From: Chlorogloea sp. CCALA 695
GTDB taxonomy: Bacteria > Cyanobacteriota > Cyanobacteriia > Cyanobacteriales > Chroococcidiopsidaceae
Assembly (NCBI RefSeq): GCF_003003885.1
Contig: NZ_PVWN01000004.1
Coordinates: 1 to 64,000 of the forward strand
DNA length: 64,000 bases
Reading direction: 5' to 3'
Made by a program: the position numbers and the translations under genes. Position 1 is the first letter of the stretch, and the number at the start of each line of letters is the position of its first letter. Positions 19,020 through 28,702 of the stretch are shown one piece after another. The notes below the pieces were generated by a model that worked only from the letters and a program-made list of their open reading frames with translations, ran no database searches and had not been told where the DNA came from.

Positions 19020-22000
19020 ATGTCTATCAACAAGCAAGATAAAGCTAAACAAAATATACTTAAACAAATTGAGCAGTTATCTAAAATTAACCTTAAGCAG
19101 CAGATTCAATGGCTGTTACGTAGCTTGCTTGTTAGAGGTAGCCCCAATTTGGAGGCAGGCTTTGTACTGCCTACCGTAGCAATGGTATCGCTAGTAGTTG
19201 TACTGCTGTCTGTGGCGCTGGTAGTGAGAGCTTTTGACCGCTCTAAAAATGCTAGTAATGTTAGGGTCAATCAGGTAGTGCTAAATGCGGCAACTCCAGC
19301 GTTAGATCGAGCTAAAGCAAAACTAGATGCCCTTTTTAGAGATCCTACATTGCCTAGGACAACCCCATCAGATATCGCTTTAGATATTGCAATTAAAAAA
19401 AGTAGTACAAGTGATAGATACACTTTCGGTGATGAGACACGCTTAAAGCTTGTTAATGAATTTAATGGTACTGCTGGCATCCAGAAACAGCCAGCAACAA
19501 CTCTAGAAGGTGACGAAACTATCAACACCGCTTGGAAATATCCAATTGATACAGATAATAATGGATTGTTTGACAGCTACACTCTATATGGCATTTACTT
19601 CCGCAGCCCTACTCGTGATGCGAATGGTAAATTTAATAGGCAAAGAAATCCTTTAGAAGCCCGAACACCACCCATGTCGGGCGGATACCTCGGCAGTCAA
19701 TGCAATAATGCAACTGGCACTACTGCTAATTTAGTGGGAGATTCGAGTTGGTACAAAATAGGCAGTAAATTGACTAAAAGTTTTTATGTATACACTGCTA
19801 CAGTACCAATTACTAACCCTCCAATTACTAACCCTCCTAGTTATGAGCCATATAAAGGAAATAAAGGATTTACGGCTCTAGAGTATCAGCAAGACCGCAG
19901 CCAGATTCCTCTCAACAACAACGCGGTTTTATTTCAAGATGATTTAGAGCTTAGTCCCGGCCCCGCTTTTCGTTTAAATGGCAGGGTGTTTACTAACGCA
20001 AACTTACTAATTGGCGGACATGGTGGAGCAATTAGGCTGTTTCAAGTTAGCAGTAAAAATTCCTGTTATTACAAAGAAGAAAACGCCAAAATAAATGTAG
20101 GAGGGAATGTAGGTACGGGAAATATTAACGATACAACAAACCAAACATCAGTAAATGTTGATTTGTATAATGGCTCTGGCAATGATCCTATAACTGGTAA
20201 AGTAATTGACGGTAGCAATAAATCTACAACCAGTACGGGCGGCGCAGCCGTAGGTTACAACGATACTGCTTACAACAACCGTATTGCTTTAATGAAGCGG
20301 ACAGCACTTTCTTACTCCACAACTAATCCCCCAACCATAGCAAGCGTTAATGCTGTAACTCGATATCCAGACAAAGAAGTTAAATCAAGTTTTAGCGCCA
20401 AAGTTACTGCAAACCCTAGTTTAGATACGCTACAAGTTTTAGAAGATGTAATAGAAGTATACCTAAAAGATCGTACTCGCCGAGTTCCCTATGCAGAAGT
20501 TGCCACTCCTGACACTAATGCAATCGGTACATTCACTACCACAAACGTTTTTGCTACGGGGACAATTGAGCCACCTACTGCATGGCGAGAGCCAACGGAT
20601 GCCAATACGGGACTTACTTTAAGTGCCACTCAACTAGAGCAAACCGATCCAGACAAGCAAAAAGAACTTGGCAAAGAGGTGTTGTTAGGCGATCGCATTA
20701 ATGTAGGTAACAACCTTCCTGCATACTGGAAAAATACTTTAGGTAAGTTTGTTACTGGGCCCTTTGAACGCCAGTTTCTTGGTAGTACAATTTTTTGGAA
20801 CAATCCGGCAGACAAACCCCGCTTTCGGACTACTCAAGTAATAGCACTCCCTGATTTGGGAATATCAGATCGTACAGGTTTTTGGGAAGATACGGCGGCG
20901 CAAACACCAGCAACTACTACATCCAATGTCGGTGGTTTGCGGGTAGTGACAGGAGCAGGCATTTATGTTGATGATGATGGTTCTACTACAGTAGGAACTC
21001 CCAATTACTCACGCGCTACCTATTCTTTCTTGAGAAGACCTCAGTTAGATCCAGGCGTAGGTGTAACTAATCCTATTAGCAAATTTATTACCGCTTCTAT
21101 CACTACTGGAAATGACAATATAGTTACGTGGACTGACATGATGCCGATGACTGGTGGAGCGGGAGAAACTAGAAAAGGCGATCTGCAAATGAGAGCTACG
21201 GCAATTTATCATTACAAAGACACTTCCTACACCGACACTAATTACATTAATCGCACTCCTACAGCCTGTATTAGCAGTTACTACGATCCAACTAATAGTG
21301 TGACATCAAGGAATACTGTAGGTTTGCCCGATTTAGCGGCGCTGCCTGCTGTAACTACTGCCTTGAATGCTGGTAGGTCAAATAATGGTATTGTTTACCC
21401 CGCTCCTTATGCAACGGATGCTACTAGAGTTACGGCGGTAGGAACTTACCGCAGTCAACTAAACCGACAAGCAAGGCTAGTTTTCCCCAATGGACGAATT
21501 GTAAATGACCCATTGAGAAAGGCTCTCATAAAAATTGATGCTTCAGGTACGCGCTCTTTAGCAGATAATTCAGCGATCGATACAGCAATTTGTGGCATTA
21601 GAATCCTTACTGACACTGGGTTTCTTCCTAGTGCAACGCCGCCAATTGCTCATGGAGCAATTAAAGAATCTTCTTTTCTTGATGCCAGACAAGCTAAAGC
21701 GCTAGATAGAAAACCTGGTCTTGACTCATCAGGTAACCTTTTTATTGAACCCGTCAGTCCTACAGAACTAGATGCAACTGGTGCTGACGGCAACTACAAC
21801 TTGCAACTAGAGCAACGTCAACCCCTAGAAATTCGGGTAACGGACATTGACATGAACCTGCTGAGAACTAAAACCATTGGTGGTACACCTAACCAAGAGT
21901 ATATGCTGCCAAATAGCGGCATTATTTATGCAACTCGCGAGGATGCACTACTTGACTTAAGTAATACTACCTCACAAAAAGAATTACTAAGCCCTACGGA

Positions 22001-24464
22001 TTTCAAACTCGATCCTACTCGTCGTCCTAACGGTATCAGGCTAATTAACGGCAGTAACTTAGCACGAGACAATAACTTTAGAGCAGAAGAAAAAGGACTG
22101 ATTTTAGTTACTAACTTACCTGTATATATCAAAGGTAATTTTAACCTGCATCAAAAACCAGGAGGCGGTGCATTACGGGAAGAATTTACAGCAACCTTGG
22201 ATGACACTTGGAGCAATTTTTACAGTCGTACTGCTGCAACTCTTAATACAAACTTTGCCTGTCGGATAAATCAACCAGGTTGCGGTACTGAAGGTGATCA
22301 ATGGCGACCTGCTACCATTATTTCTGACGCTACATCACTGATGTCAACAGGTTTTCTCGATGGTTTCCGCGACTTAGGCGACTACGACCTTAATAACAAC
22401 GCAGGTTTCTCAACCATTGCAAATCGTCTGAAAAACGGTTTCTTTGAAAACAGTTTTGCCATAAGTGCATTGTGGTGGAATACAGCTAATACTGCAAATA
22501 ACCCTTTTCCTTCCGGTAAGACAACTAATAGTTATGTTAGTTCTTACTTAACAAATGGGGTAACCCCAGTCCAGAGAAGAACTGATTTTCCTGAGTATGT
22601 AATGGAAATTTGCCGCAAAATACCCGTCTCGGAATGTCAACCAGGCGATTGGGTAGTTGGGTATGATGCAGACAACAACGGCGTTATTTTAACAACGGAA
22701 CAAGATATAAAAGCCCGAAATTTGCCAGCGTCTGCTGTCGCTAGTCAACTTGTTGCGGGTACTACGGCTAAACCTGCTCTGCAAGCAACAGATCGCCGCT
22801 ATGCTCGTCGCGTTGCTTTTAAACGAAAAAACGATAGTAATATGCTTGAGCTTACCGATTGGACCGCTCCTAATGCAGGTCAAATTACCCCTATTCCTAT
22901 AGGTATAAATAGCAGTGGTCAAGTTGCGGACTTTGCTTATAACAGTGGCACTAATGTCCCGCGAGTAGCAGATAATGGTTTGTGGTTTAGAACAACTAAC
23001 AATACTAACGGCAGACCTTTTTGTAGGTCTAATAACATTCCTGCTGGCTTAGGCTGTACCGCAGACGACAGAGTATATGCTGATAACAAGCCGCTTTACT
23101 ATGATGATGCTACTACGAAATTAATTTTGCCAGAAACACCTGATATTCCAGGAATACCACCTAGTAATAGTCTTAATTTACCCGCCGGCAATCAAGGCGG
23201 ATCTGATTACACGGTGTGTATTGGCAATGGAAATCAACCTGGCTCACAACAATACGAACCTGCTACACCTTTTGCCGGTACTAATTGCCCATCAACTACT
23301 GCTGATGCAATTAATGACTTTCTTGGAGTAGGAGGCGCAGTTGGTCTACTAGACTTAACCCCTACTACAAGTTTGCCTTCTACTAGTGGGACAGTAAATG
23401 CAACTGGCAACTTAAATGTTATCTCACTCCCCAATTCACTTAATAACGGTACAACCATAACACTCAACTCCACCGATCAAAATGCCATATTTGTTTTACA
23501 AGCAAGCAGTAATTTATCTTTTGGAAGCAATTGCAACAATGACAATGGTAGTGGTTGCGGCGCTGGAGTAACTCTTGTACTTAATGGAGTGAATCCAAAT
23601 AATATATTTTGGGCAATAAATGGTTCGCTAGATTTTAACAATGTTAGCGCTCCCGGACATCAATTATTAGGCAATTTTGTTGGCAAAGGTGCGGGTAAAA
23701 TAGGAGCAAATACAAATATACAAGGACGAATATTAGGAGTATCAAATATTCCTACTTCACAATACGGCACTACGGGTATCAACATTACAGCAATTACTAC
23801 TACCGATCAACCAGCTTTAACACCAGTATTGCAAGTTCATTCTCCAGGGGGAACTCCTGCCACTAATTTGAATACTACTACTGGCAGTATCCAGGCAGAT
23901 TGGATACAAGCACCATCTGGAGAGACAACTTTTAATGCGGCGCTTGTAACAGGAAATAGTCCTAGTCGTCCTGCTGAAGAATCTGCGGGTTTGCATAACT
24001 TTGTCCGCTTTATGGAAAGGTGGAGTAACACAACAGTTAATATCAAAGGTAGCTTTATTCAGTTGAAAAAGAGTGCCTATGCGACAGGTTCCTTCTCACC
24101 AATTAGAAGTACGGGCGCTGCACCCATTGTTGGTTCCAATAATGGAAGCCTCAGCATTTTTAACTACTCCCAAACTCTCTACCCTCAAGCAGGTGGTGGT
24201 AGCACTCTAACTTTCTACACTGCGCCTACTCGTCAATGGGGTTTCGATGTAGCACTGCTAACTCAGCCTCCAGACCTTTTTGCCCAAAGATTTACTCAGC
24301 AAAGTAATATTGCCCCTGACGAGTTCTTTAGGCAAGTAGGACAAGGCGATCCTTGGGTGCAAAATCTGCTTTGCGCGGCTCAAGGTAGTGCAAGTAATTA
24401 CACTGCTGCTATTGGCGATCAACGTCCTGCAAATTGTCCAGCCCTCAATGCTTACAACGACTAA
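19020..24464 (+). CDS. hpsA: Hormogonium polysaccharide biosynthesis protein HpsA
   Basis: This very large protein (1814 residues) matches HpsA. The N-terminus is cytoplasmic and amphipathic, and a single membrane segment follows (about 49-70, beginning GFVLPTVAMVSLVV), laid out like the minor pilin PilX but without Glu at position 5. The long extracellular part has many Asn/Thr/Gly-rich beta-strand repeats. A segment at about residues 1390-1590 has features of the ice-binding/DUF3494 fold, notably NGVNPNNIFWAINGSLDF and NTNIQGRILGV. In Nostoc punctiforme, hpsA and its neighbours are needed for hormogonium polysaccharide and gliding. Here it heads an operon with three pseudopilins (gaps of 35, 3 and 43 nt). 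It is probably displayed outside the cell as a tip-associated or secreted component. Confidence 0.88.
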   Translation: MSINKQDKAKQNILKQIEQLSKINLKQQIQWLLRSLLVRGSPNLEAGFVLPTVAMVSLVVVLLSVALVVRAFDRSKNASNVRVNQVVLNAATPALDRAKAKLDALFRDPTLPRTTPSDIALDIAIKKSSTSDRYTFGDETRLKLVNEFNGTAGIQKQPATTLEGDETINTAWKYPIDTDNNGLFDSYTLYGIYFRSPTRDANGKFNRQRNPLEARTPPMSGGYLGSQCNNATGTTANLVGDSSWYKIGSKLTKSFYVYTATVPITNPPITNPPSYEPYKGNKGFTALEYQQDRSQIPLNNNAVLFQDDLELSPGPAFRLNGRVFTNANLLIGGHGGAIRLFQVSSKNSCYYKEENAKINVGGNVGTGNINDTTNQTSVNVDLYNGSGNDPITGKVIDGSNKSTTSTGGAAVGYNDTAYNNRIALMKRTALSYSTTNPPTIASVNAVTRYPDKEVKSSFSAKVTANPSLDTLQVLEDVIEVYLKDRTRRVPYAEVATPDTNAIGTFTTTNVFATGTIEPPTAWREPTDANTGLTLSATQLEQTDPDKQKELGKEVLLGDRINVGNNLPAYWKNTLGKFVTGPFERQFLGSTIFWNNPADKPRFRTTQVIALPDLGISDRTGFWEDTAAQTPATTTSNVGGLRVVTGAGIYVDDDGSTTVGTPNYSRATYSFLRRPQLDPGVGVTNPISKFITASITTGNDNIVTWTDMMPMTGGAGETRKGDLQMRATAIYHYKDTSYTDTNYINRTPTACISSYYDPTNSVTSRNTVGLPDLAALPAVTTALNAGRSNNGIVYPAPYATDATRVTAVGTYRSQLNRQARLVFPNGRIVNDPLRKALIKIDASGTRSLADNSAIDTAICGIRILTDTGFLPSATPPIAHGAIKESSFLDARQAKALDRKPGLDSSGNLFIEPVSPTELDATGADGNYNLQLEQRQPLEIRVTDIDMNLLRTKTIGGTPNQEYMLPNSGIIYATREDALLDLSNTTSQKELLSPTDFKLDPTRRPNGIRLINGSNLARDNNFRAEEKGLILVTNLPVYIKGNFNLHQKPGGGALREEFTATLDDTWSNFYSRTAATLNTNFACRINQPGCGTEGDQWRPATIISDATSLMSTGFLDGFRDLGDYDLNNNAGFSTIANRLKNGFFENSFAISALWWNTANTANNPFPSGKTTNSYVSSYLTNGVTPVQRRTDFPEYVMEICRKIPVSECQPGDWVVGYDADNNGVILTTEQDIKARNLPASAVASQLVAGTTAKPALQATDRRYARRVAFKRKNDSNMLELTDWTAPNAGQITPIPIGINSSGQVADFAYNSGTNVPRVADNGLWFRTTNNTNGRPFCRSNNIPAGLGCTADDRVYADNKPLYYDDATTKLILPETPDIPGIPPSNSLNLPAGNQGGSDYTVCIGNGNQPGSQQYEPATPFAGTNCPSTTADAINDFLGVGGAVGLLDLTPTTSLPSTSGTVNATGNLNVISLPNSLNNGTTITLNSTDQNAIFVLQASSNLSFGSNCNNDNGSGCGAGVTLVLNGVNPNNIFWAINGSLDFNNVSAPGHQLLGNFVGKGAGKIGANTNIQGRILGVSNIPTSQYGTTGINITAITTTDQPALTPVLQVHSPGGTPATNLNTTTGSIQADWIQAPSGETTFNAALVTGNSPSRPAEESAGLHNFVRFMERWSNTTVNIKGSFIQLKKSAYATGSFSPIRSTGAAPIVGSNNGSLSIFNYSQTLYPQAGGGSTLTFYTAPTRQWGFDVALLTQPPDLFAQRFTQQSNIAPDEFFRQVGQGDPWVQNLLCAAQGSASNYTAAIGDQRPANCPALNAYND

Positions 24465-24499
24465 TGCCCAGCCTCAAATTCTACAGCCACTGATTAACT

Positions 24500-25198
24500 A
24501 TGATTACACCCAAGCAACAACAAATTTTCACTCAGTCTAGTCAATCGGGTTTCACTATTATTGAGTCATTAATGGCTGTAGTTGTAGTATCTATCTTGAT
24601 GGCAGCGATCGCACCTGCGATCGCTCTATCTGTAGCTACACGAGTTCAGGCAAAACGGGTAGAACAAGCTTCTCAAGCTGCTAGAGCTTACGTTGATGGC
24701 GTAAAAGCCGGAACGATTATTGCTCCCACTCACACTGTCACACTATCGGAAGTAAACGCAACAACTAAGGTATTCACATCCGCTCGAAGTACCTTTGCAG
24801 CTATTGCGGCTCCTACAAGTACAGGTAGCTTCACCTGTACCTCTCCAACAACGAGTCCTGTAACGACAACAAACTATTACTGTACAGAAAACACTACTAC
24901 ATCAAGTTTGTACTGTATCAATGGCGATGAGACAGCAGGCTGTAGTAGCAATAGTGTTAGAGACTTAATAATTCAATCTTTTCGCACCACTAATGATAAA
25001 AATTATCTACTAGGAGTAAGAGTTTATCGAGCAGAGGGCTTCAAAACTTCTGATGTTTTCACTGCTGGAGGACAGCAAGCTACATTTACTGGTGGGCTTG
25101 GCAAGCTGAAAGCTCCCCTATTACAAATGACTACAGAAATTACTGTTACTCAGCCTGGATATCAGGACTACTGCGATCGCTTAGGCGGTTGTACCTAA
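24500..25198 (+). CDS. hpsB: Hormogonium polysaccharide secretion pseudopilin HpsB
   Basis: This 232-residue type IV pilin-like protein has the prepilin motif SGFTIIESLMAVVVVSILMA near residues 17-36, with Glu at position 5 after the cleavage site. Prepilin peptidase should cut between Gly and Phe. The C-terminal globular part contains several cysteines (CTSPTT, YYCTEN, YCINGDETAGC, YCDRLGGC), which may form disulfides. It is placed between hpsA and hpsC with very short gaps and should be a minor pseudopilin in the hps secretion apparatus. The assignment as HpsB rests on order and motif. Confidence 0.85.
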   Translation: MITPKQQQIFTQSSQSGFTIIESLMAVVVVSILMAAIAPAIALSVATRVQAKRVEQASQAARAYVDGVKAGTIIAPTHTVTLSEVNATTKVFTSARSTFAAIAAPTSTGSFTCTSPTTSPVTTTNYYCTENTTTSSLYCINGDETAGCSSNSVRDLIIQSFRTTNDKNYLLGVRVYRAEGFKTSDVFTAGGQQATFTGGLGKLKAPLLQMTTEITVTQPGYQDYCDRLGGCT

Positions 25199-25201
25199 AT
25201 T

Positions 25202-26215
25202 ATGCTTGCCAATATTGAATCTAGAAAAGGAGCGATCGCACCTATGCTCAAATTACTAACCAAACTACTAAAAAAAGCACCGAAACAAACAAATTCCGGC
25301 TTCACTCTGATTGAACTATTGGTAGCAATGGTTATTGCCACTTTAGTAATTACACCTTTATTAGGGTTTATGGTAAATATCCTCAATAGCGATCGTATTG
25401 AGCAAGCAAAAGCAACTTCTGAAGCAGAGATTCAAACAGCTATTGACTACATTGCTCAAGATTTGGAACAAGCCGTTTATATTTACAATGCTAGTGGTAT
25501 AGAAAACGCCTCAACGGCTACTCCTCCCGGAATTAAAAACCAAATTCCCCCCTCTGCTACTGCTACAGGTTGTGGAACTTCAACACCTAATTGCTTTCCA
25601 GTTCTAGTTTTCTGGAAACGCGAAACCGAAAAAAAAGCCCTTCCTTTTGTTGGCAGCACTGCACAAACTCAGGATGATACCTTTGTTTACTCCTTAGTTG
25701 CTTATTATTTAGTCAAAGATCCGGGCGGAATCTGGTCAAATGCTGCTCGTATTGCTCGATTCCAAATCAAAGCTGGGGTAATAGATCCTAACGATCCCAC
25801 AAATGCTGACGGTACGACTAAATATGTTGATACCGCTCATGAGCCTAGTAAAGGATATAAAGAGTTTGACTTAACTAATGCGGGTAGTACCCTTAGCGAC
25901 AAAATGAACCTATGGACGAAAACTACAACAGCTTATACTGATAAGGCTCTTACACTGATTGATTATGTCGATCAAAGTACGGCTGATTCACCGATACAAA
26001 ACTGCCCTGCGGATATGCCAAGAGTACCATCAGATACTACTATTAGGGGCTTTTACGCTTGCGTTAATTCGTCAAATACCTTAGCACAAGTATATATTCG
26101 AGGTAATGCCTTAGCTCGAACTAGCAATACTAATGTTTATAGTACGGGTAATTCTGCTTATTTTCCTACAGCAAGCGTTCAAGTTAAAGGACGTGGTTTT
26201 TTAGGTGTCAACTAA
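25202..26215 (+). CDS. hpsC: Hormogonium polysaccharide secretion pseudopilin HpsC
   Basis: This 337-residue protein has the prepilin signature SGFTLIELLVAMVIATLVIT near residues 31-50, after a long 32-residue basic leader. It is of the PilW/GspJ-like larger minor pilin type. It starts 3 nt after hpsB ends, so the two are translationally close. An internal Met at residue 15 (MLKLLTKLLKK) preceded by GGAGCGATCGCACCT could be the true start. It should be a component of the pseudopilus used for polysaccharide secretion. Confidence 0.85.
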   Translation: MLANIESRKGAIAPMLKLLTKLLKKAPKQTNSGFTLIELLVAMVIATLVITPLLGFMVNILNSDRIEQAKATSEAEIQTAIDYIAQDLEQAVYIYNASGIENASTATPPGIKNQIPPSATATGCGTSTPNCFPVLVFWKRETEKKALPFVGSTAQTQDDTFVYSLVAYYLVKDPGGIWSNAARIARFQIKAGVIDPNDPTNADGTTKYVDTAHEPSKGYKEFDLTNAGSTLSDKMNLWTKTTTAYTDKALTLIDYVDQSTADSPIQNCPADMPRVPSDTTIRGFYACVNSSNTLAQVYIRGNALARTSNTNVYSTGNSAYFPTASVQVKGRGFLGVN

Positions 26216-26258
26216 TTTTGGTTATCGCTAAGAATAAAAACAGTGAGTTGTAAACATT

Positions 26259-26849
26259 ATGAAAAACTCGATAAACTATATTAGATTTTATTTAAAAAAA
26301 ATAAACTTAATACCCAATAATTACTCGTCAAATCAATCGGGCTTTACCCTGATCGAAATGTTAGTTGTTATATTGATGGTTGGCATTTTGAGTGCGATCG
26401 CAGTTCCTAGCTGGTTATCATTTGTACAAACTCGCCGTCTCAACACAGCCCAAGATCAAGCCTACCGCTCAATAACTGAAGCTCAAAGTAATGCTAAAAA
26501 AGAGAAACTACCTTGGGAAACTTGCTTTCGTGACGATGGGACTAAAGTTTTATGGTCTACTCGTAGTATACCTTCAAGCAATGCTTCAAGTAGTTGTAGT
26601 AATGCTACCAATTGGCAGCCTCTTAGCGGCGACGGTAAGGCAATAGCTATTGATACAACTAACACAACTTTTGATAATAGCCAGACTGGTTATTATCGAG
26701 GACAGTTTGAATACAATGGTAGTACCGATCTAGTGCTTGGCAGAATTACTTTAGTTGTACGTGGCGCAACCAATGGTACTAAACGCTGTGTAATTGTATC
26801 TACTATATTGGGAGCGCTTCGCACCGATAAGGATAACGGTTGTACGTAA
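26259..26849 (+). CDS. GspH/FimT-type pseudopilin, third of the hps operon
   Basis: This 196-residue protein has the prepilin motif SGFTLIEMLVVILMVGILSA near residues 27-46, followed by IAVPSWLSFVQTRRLNTAQ, typical of FimT/GspH minor pilins. It corresponds by position to the additional pseudopilin in hps loci (HpsD or HpsH in Nostoc), but I cannot decide which. It is the last gene of the operon and is followed by a 12-bp hairpin. Conserved cysteines at CFRDD, SSCSNA, KRCVIV and NGCT suggest disulfides. Confidence 0.85.
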   Translation: MKNSINYIRFYLKKINLIPNNYSSNQSGFTLIEMLVVILMVGILSAIAVPSWLSFVQTRRLNTAQDQAYRSITEAQSNAKKEKLPWETCFRDDGTKVLWSTRSIPSSNASSSCSNATNWQPLSGDGKAIAIDTTNTTFDNSQTGYYRGQFEYNGSTDLVLGRITLVVRGATNGTKRCVIVSTILGALRTDKDNGCT

Positions 26850-26902
26850 TAATCAGCCATATCAGTAAAAAAGTAAGTCATGCATTCCAAATACAAACAC
26901 AA

Positions 26903-26940
26903 TAGCTTGCTGATAAGTTTAAAACCTCATCAGCAAGCTA
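26903..26940. terminator. Hairpin between convergent hps and pnt operons
   Basis: TAGCTTGCTGAT at 26903-26914 pairs perfectly with ATCAGCAAGCTA at 26929-26940 (12 bp, 14-nt loop). It lies between two convergent operons and could terminate transcription from both sides, although the T-runs are short. Confidence 0.6.
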
Positions 26941-26991
26941 CTTAAATATTATTTACCTGTGTCTATCCTTACCTAAAGTGATTCGTCTTTC

Positions 26992-28392
26992 TTAAAGCTG
27001 CTTCACTTCAGCTACCAGCTTTGCCACCATGTCTTTAGCGCTGCCAAACAGCATAGTAGTTTTGTCTTTGTAGAACAATTCATTATCTACACCAGCAAAA
27101 CCTGTACTCATGCCGCGCTTGATTACAATTGTTTGTTTTGCCTTGTCTACTTCCAAAATCGGCATCCCATAAATTGGACTAGCGGTATCATGACGGGCGG
27201 CGGGATTAACTACATCATTTGCCCCAATTACTAAAGCTACATCGGTTTGCTCGAACTGAGGATTAATATCATCCATATCCGATAACTGAGGATATGGCAC
27301 ATTTGCCTCTGCTAGTAATACGTTCATATGCCCCGGCATCCGCCCTGCAACAGGGTGAATTGCGTACTTGACATCTACACCCATTCGCTCCAATTGATCG
27401 CCCAACTCGCGCACGCTATGCTGTGCCTGAGCCACTGCCATACCGTAGCCAGGAACAATTACAACCGAACGAGCATAACCTAGCATCATTGCGCCTTCTT
27501 CAGGGTCAATACTGCGAACAGTTTTATCGCCTGCGGTTTCTCCTGCACTACCGCTTGCTACTCCACCACCAAAAGCGCCGAATAAGACGCTAACTAAGGA
27601 GCGATTCATCGCTTTACACATAATCTGAGTCAAAATCAACCCAGACGCGCCTACCAGTGCGCCAGCAACGATCAGCATATTATTCATGACTACAAAGCCC
27701 GCCGCACTTGCTGCTACTCCCGATAAAGAGTTCAACAGCGAAATTACTACAGGCATATCGCCGCCACCGATGGGAATAACAAACAATACGCCCAGTAGCA
27801 ACGATACAGCAACTACACCAAGAAATAAAGGTACATTTTCCGGCGTTACCAATAAGTAGCCGCTACCGACTACAAACCCAATCAGCAATAAAATATTTAC
27901 TGGTTGCTGCAAAGGAAAAGTAATTGGCGAACCACTAATCAAGCCTTGCAACTTAGCAAAAGCTACCATACTGCCTGTAAAAGTGACACCACCAATAAAT
28001 ACATCTAGCAGCATAGAAATATTGGCATCTAAAGCTATAGGTTCGCCATTGCCAATTAGTCGCCAAAACTCGGCAACCGCTACTAGCGCTGAAGCTAAAC
28101 CCCCCAAACCATTCAATAAACCGACCATTTGGGGCATTTCGGTCATAGCAACTCTTTGGGCTGCGATCGCGCCTATCAATGAACCAATCGCCAAACCTAC
28201 CAAAATCATCTCATAATTCAATACTTGCCGATCTAAAAGCGTTGCACCCACCGCCAGCAACATTCCCCCCGAAGCTAACAAGTTGCCATTACGCGCCGTA
28301 GCAGGTGAACCTAGTTGTTTTAAACCGATGATAAATAAACACACTGCAACTAAATAAGTTAGCTGTATCCCCGTTGGCAAAAAATCGCTCAC
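26992..28392 (-). CDS. pntB: NAD(P) transhydrogenase subunit beta
   Basis: This 466-residue protein is the beta subunit of the proton-translocating transhydrogenase, which uses the proton gradient to drive hydride transfer from NADH to NADP+. The N-terminal two thirds hold about nine membrane segments (domain II). The C-terminal NADP(H)-binding domain III shows VIVPGYGMAVAQAQHSVREL, HPVAGRMPGHMNVLLAEA, VALVIGANDVVNPAA and IKRGMSTGFAGVDN. The start codon overlaps the stop of the preceding small subunit by 1 nt. The length is standard. Confidence 0.97.
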   Translation of the reverse strand: MSDFLPTGIQLTYLVAVCLFIIGLKQLGSPATARNGNLLASGGMLLAVGATLLDRQVLNYEMILVGLAIGSLIGAIAAQRVAMTEMPQMVGLLNGLGGLASALVAVAEFWRLIGNGEPIALDANISMLLDVFIGGVTFTGSMVAFAKLQGLISGSPITFPLQQPVNILLLIGFVVGSGYLLVTPENVPLFLGVVAVSLLLGVLFVIPIGGGDMPVVISLLNSLSGVAASAAGFVVMNNMLIVAGALVGASGLILTQIMCKAMNRSLVSVLFGAFGGGVASGSAGETAGDKTVRSIDPEEGAMMLGYARSVVIVPGYGMAVAQAQHSVRELGDQLERMGVDVKYAIHPVAGRMPGHMNVLLAEANVPYPQLSDMDDINPQFEQTDVALVIGANDVVNPAARHDTASPIYGMPILEVDKAKQTIVIKRGMSTGFAGVDNELFYKDKTTMLFGSAKDMVAKLVAEVKQL

Positions 28393-28685
28393 TATGCTTT
28401 AATCTCCTTCTTTTTAAACATTTGCAACATCCGGTCAGTAACTAAAAAGCCGCCTACTACGTTGATAGTTGCGAGTACCACCGCTATTAATCCCAAAATT
28501 ACACTAATGTTTACGTCTCTACTCCCAGAAACAACTAGCGCCCCAATTACGGCAATTCCCGAAATGGCATTAGCACCAGACATCAAAGGGGTATGCAAGG
28601 TTGGCGGTACTTTATTGATTACTTCAAAGCCAACAAAAGATGCTAAAACAAACACGAACAATGCAGCGATTAATGCTTCTGTCAC
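28392..28685 (-). CDS. pntAB: NAD(P) transhydrogenase subunit alpha part 2 (membrane part)
   Basis: This 97-residue protein has three to four membrane segments and matches the C-terminal domain II part of the alpha subunit, encoded separately as in many bacteria (GFEVINKVPPTLHTPLMSGA is the conserved stretch). The start is GTG at 28685, supported by AGGAG about ten nt upstream. It is followed directly by pntB. Confidence 0.95.
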   Translation of the reverse strand: MTEALIAALFVFVLASFVGFEVINKVPPTLHTPLMSGANAISGIAVIGALVVSGSRDVNISVILGLIAVVLATINVVGGFLVTDRMLQMFKKKEIKA

Positions 28686-28702
28686 CGTTACAAGTCTCCT
28701 GA

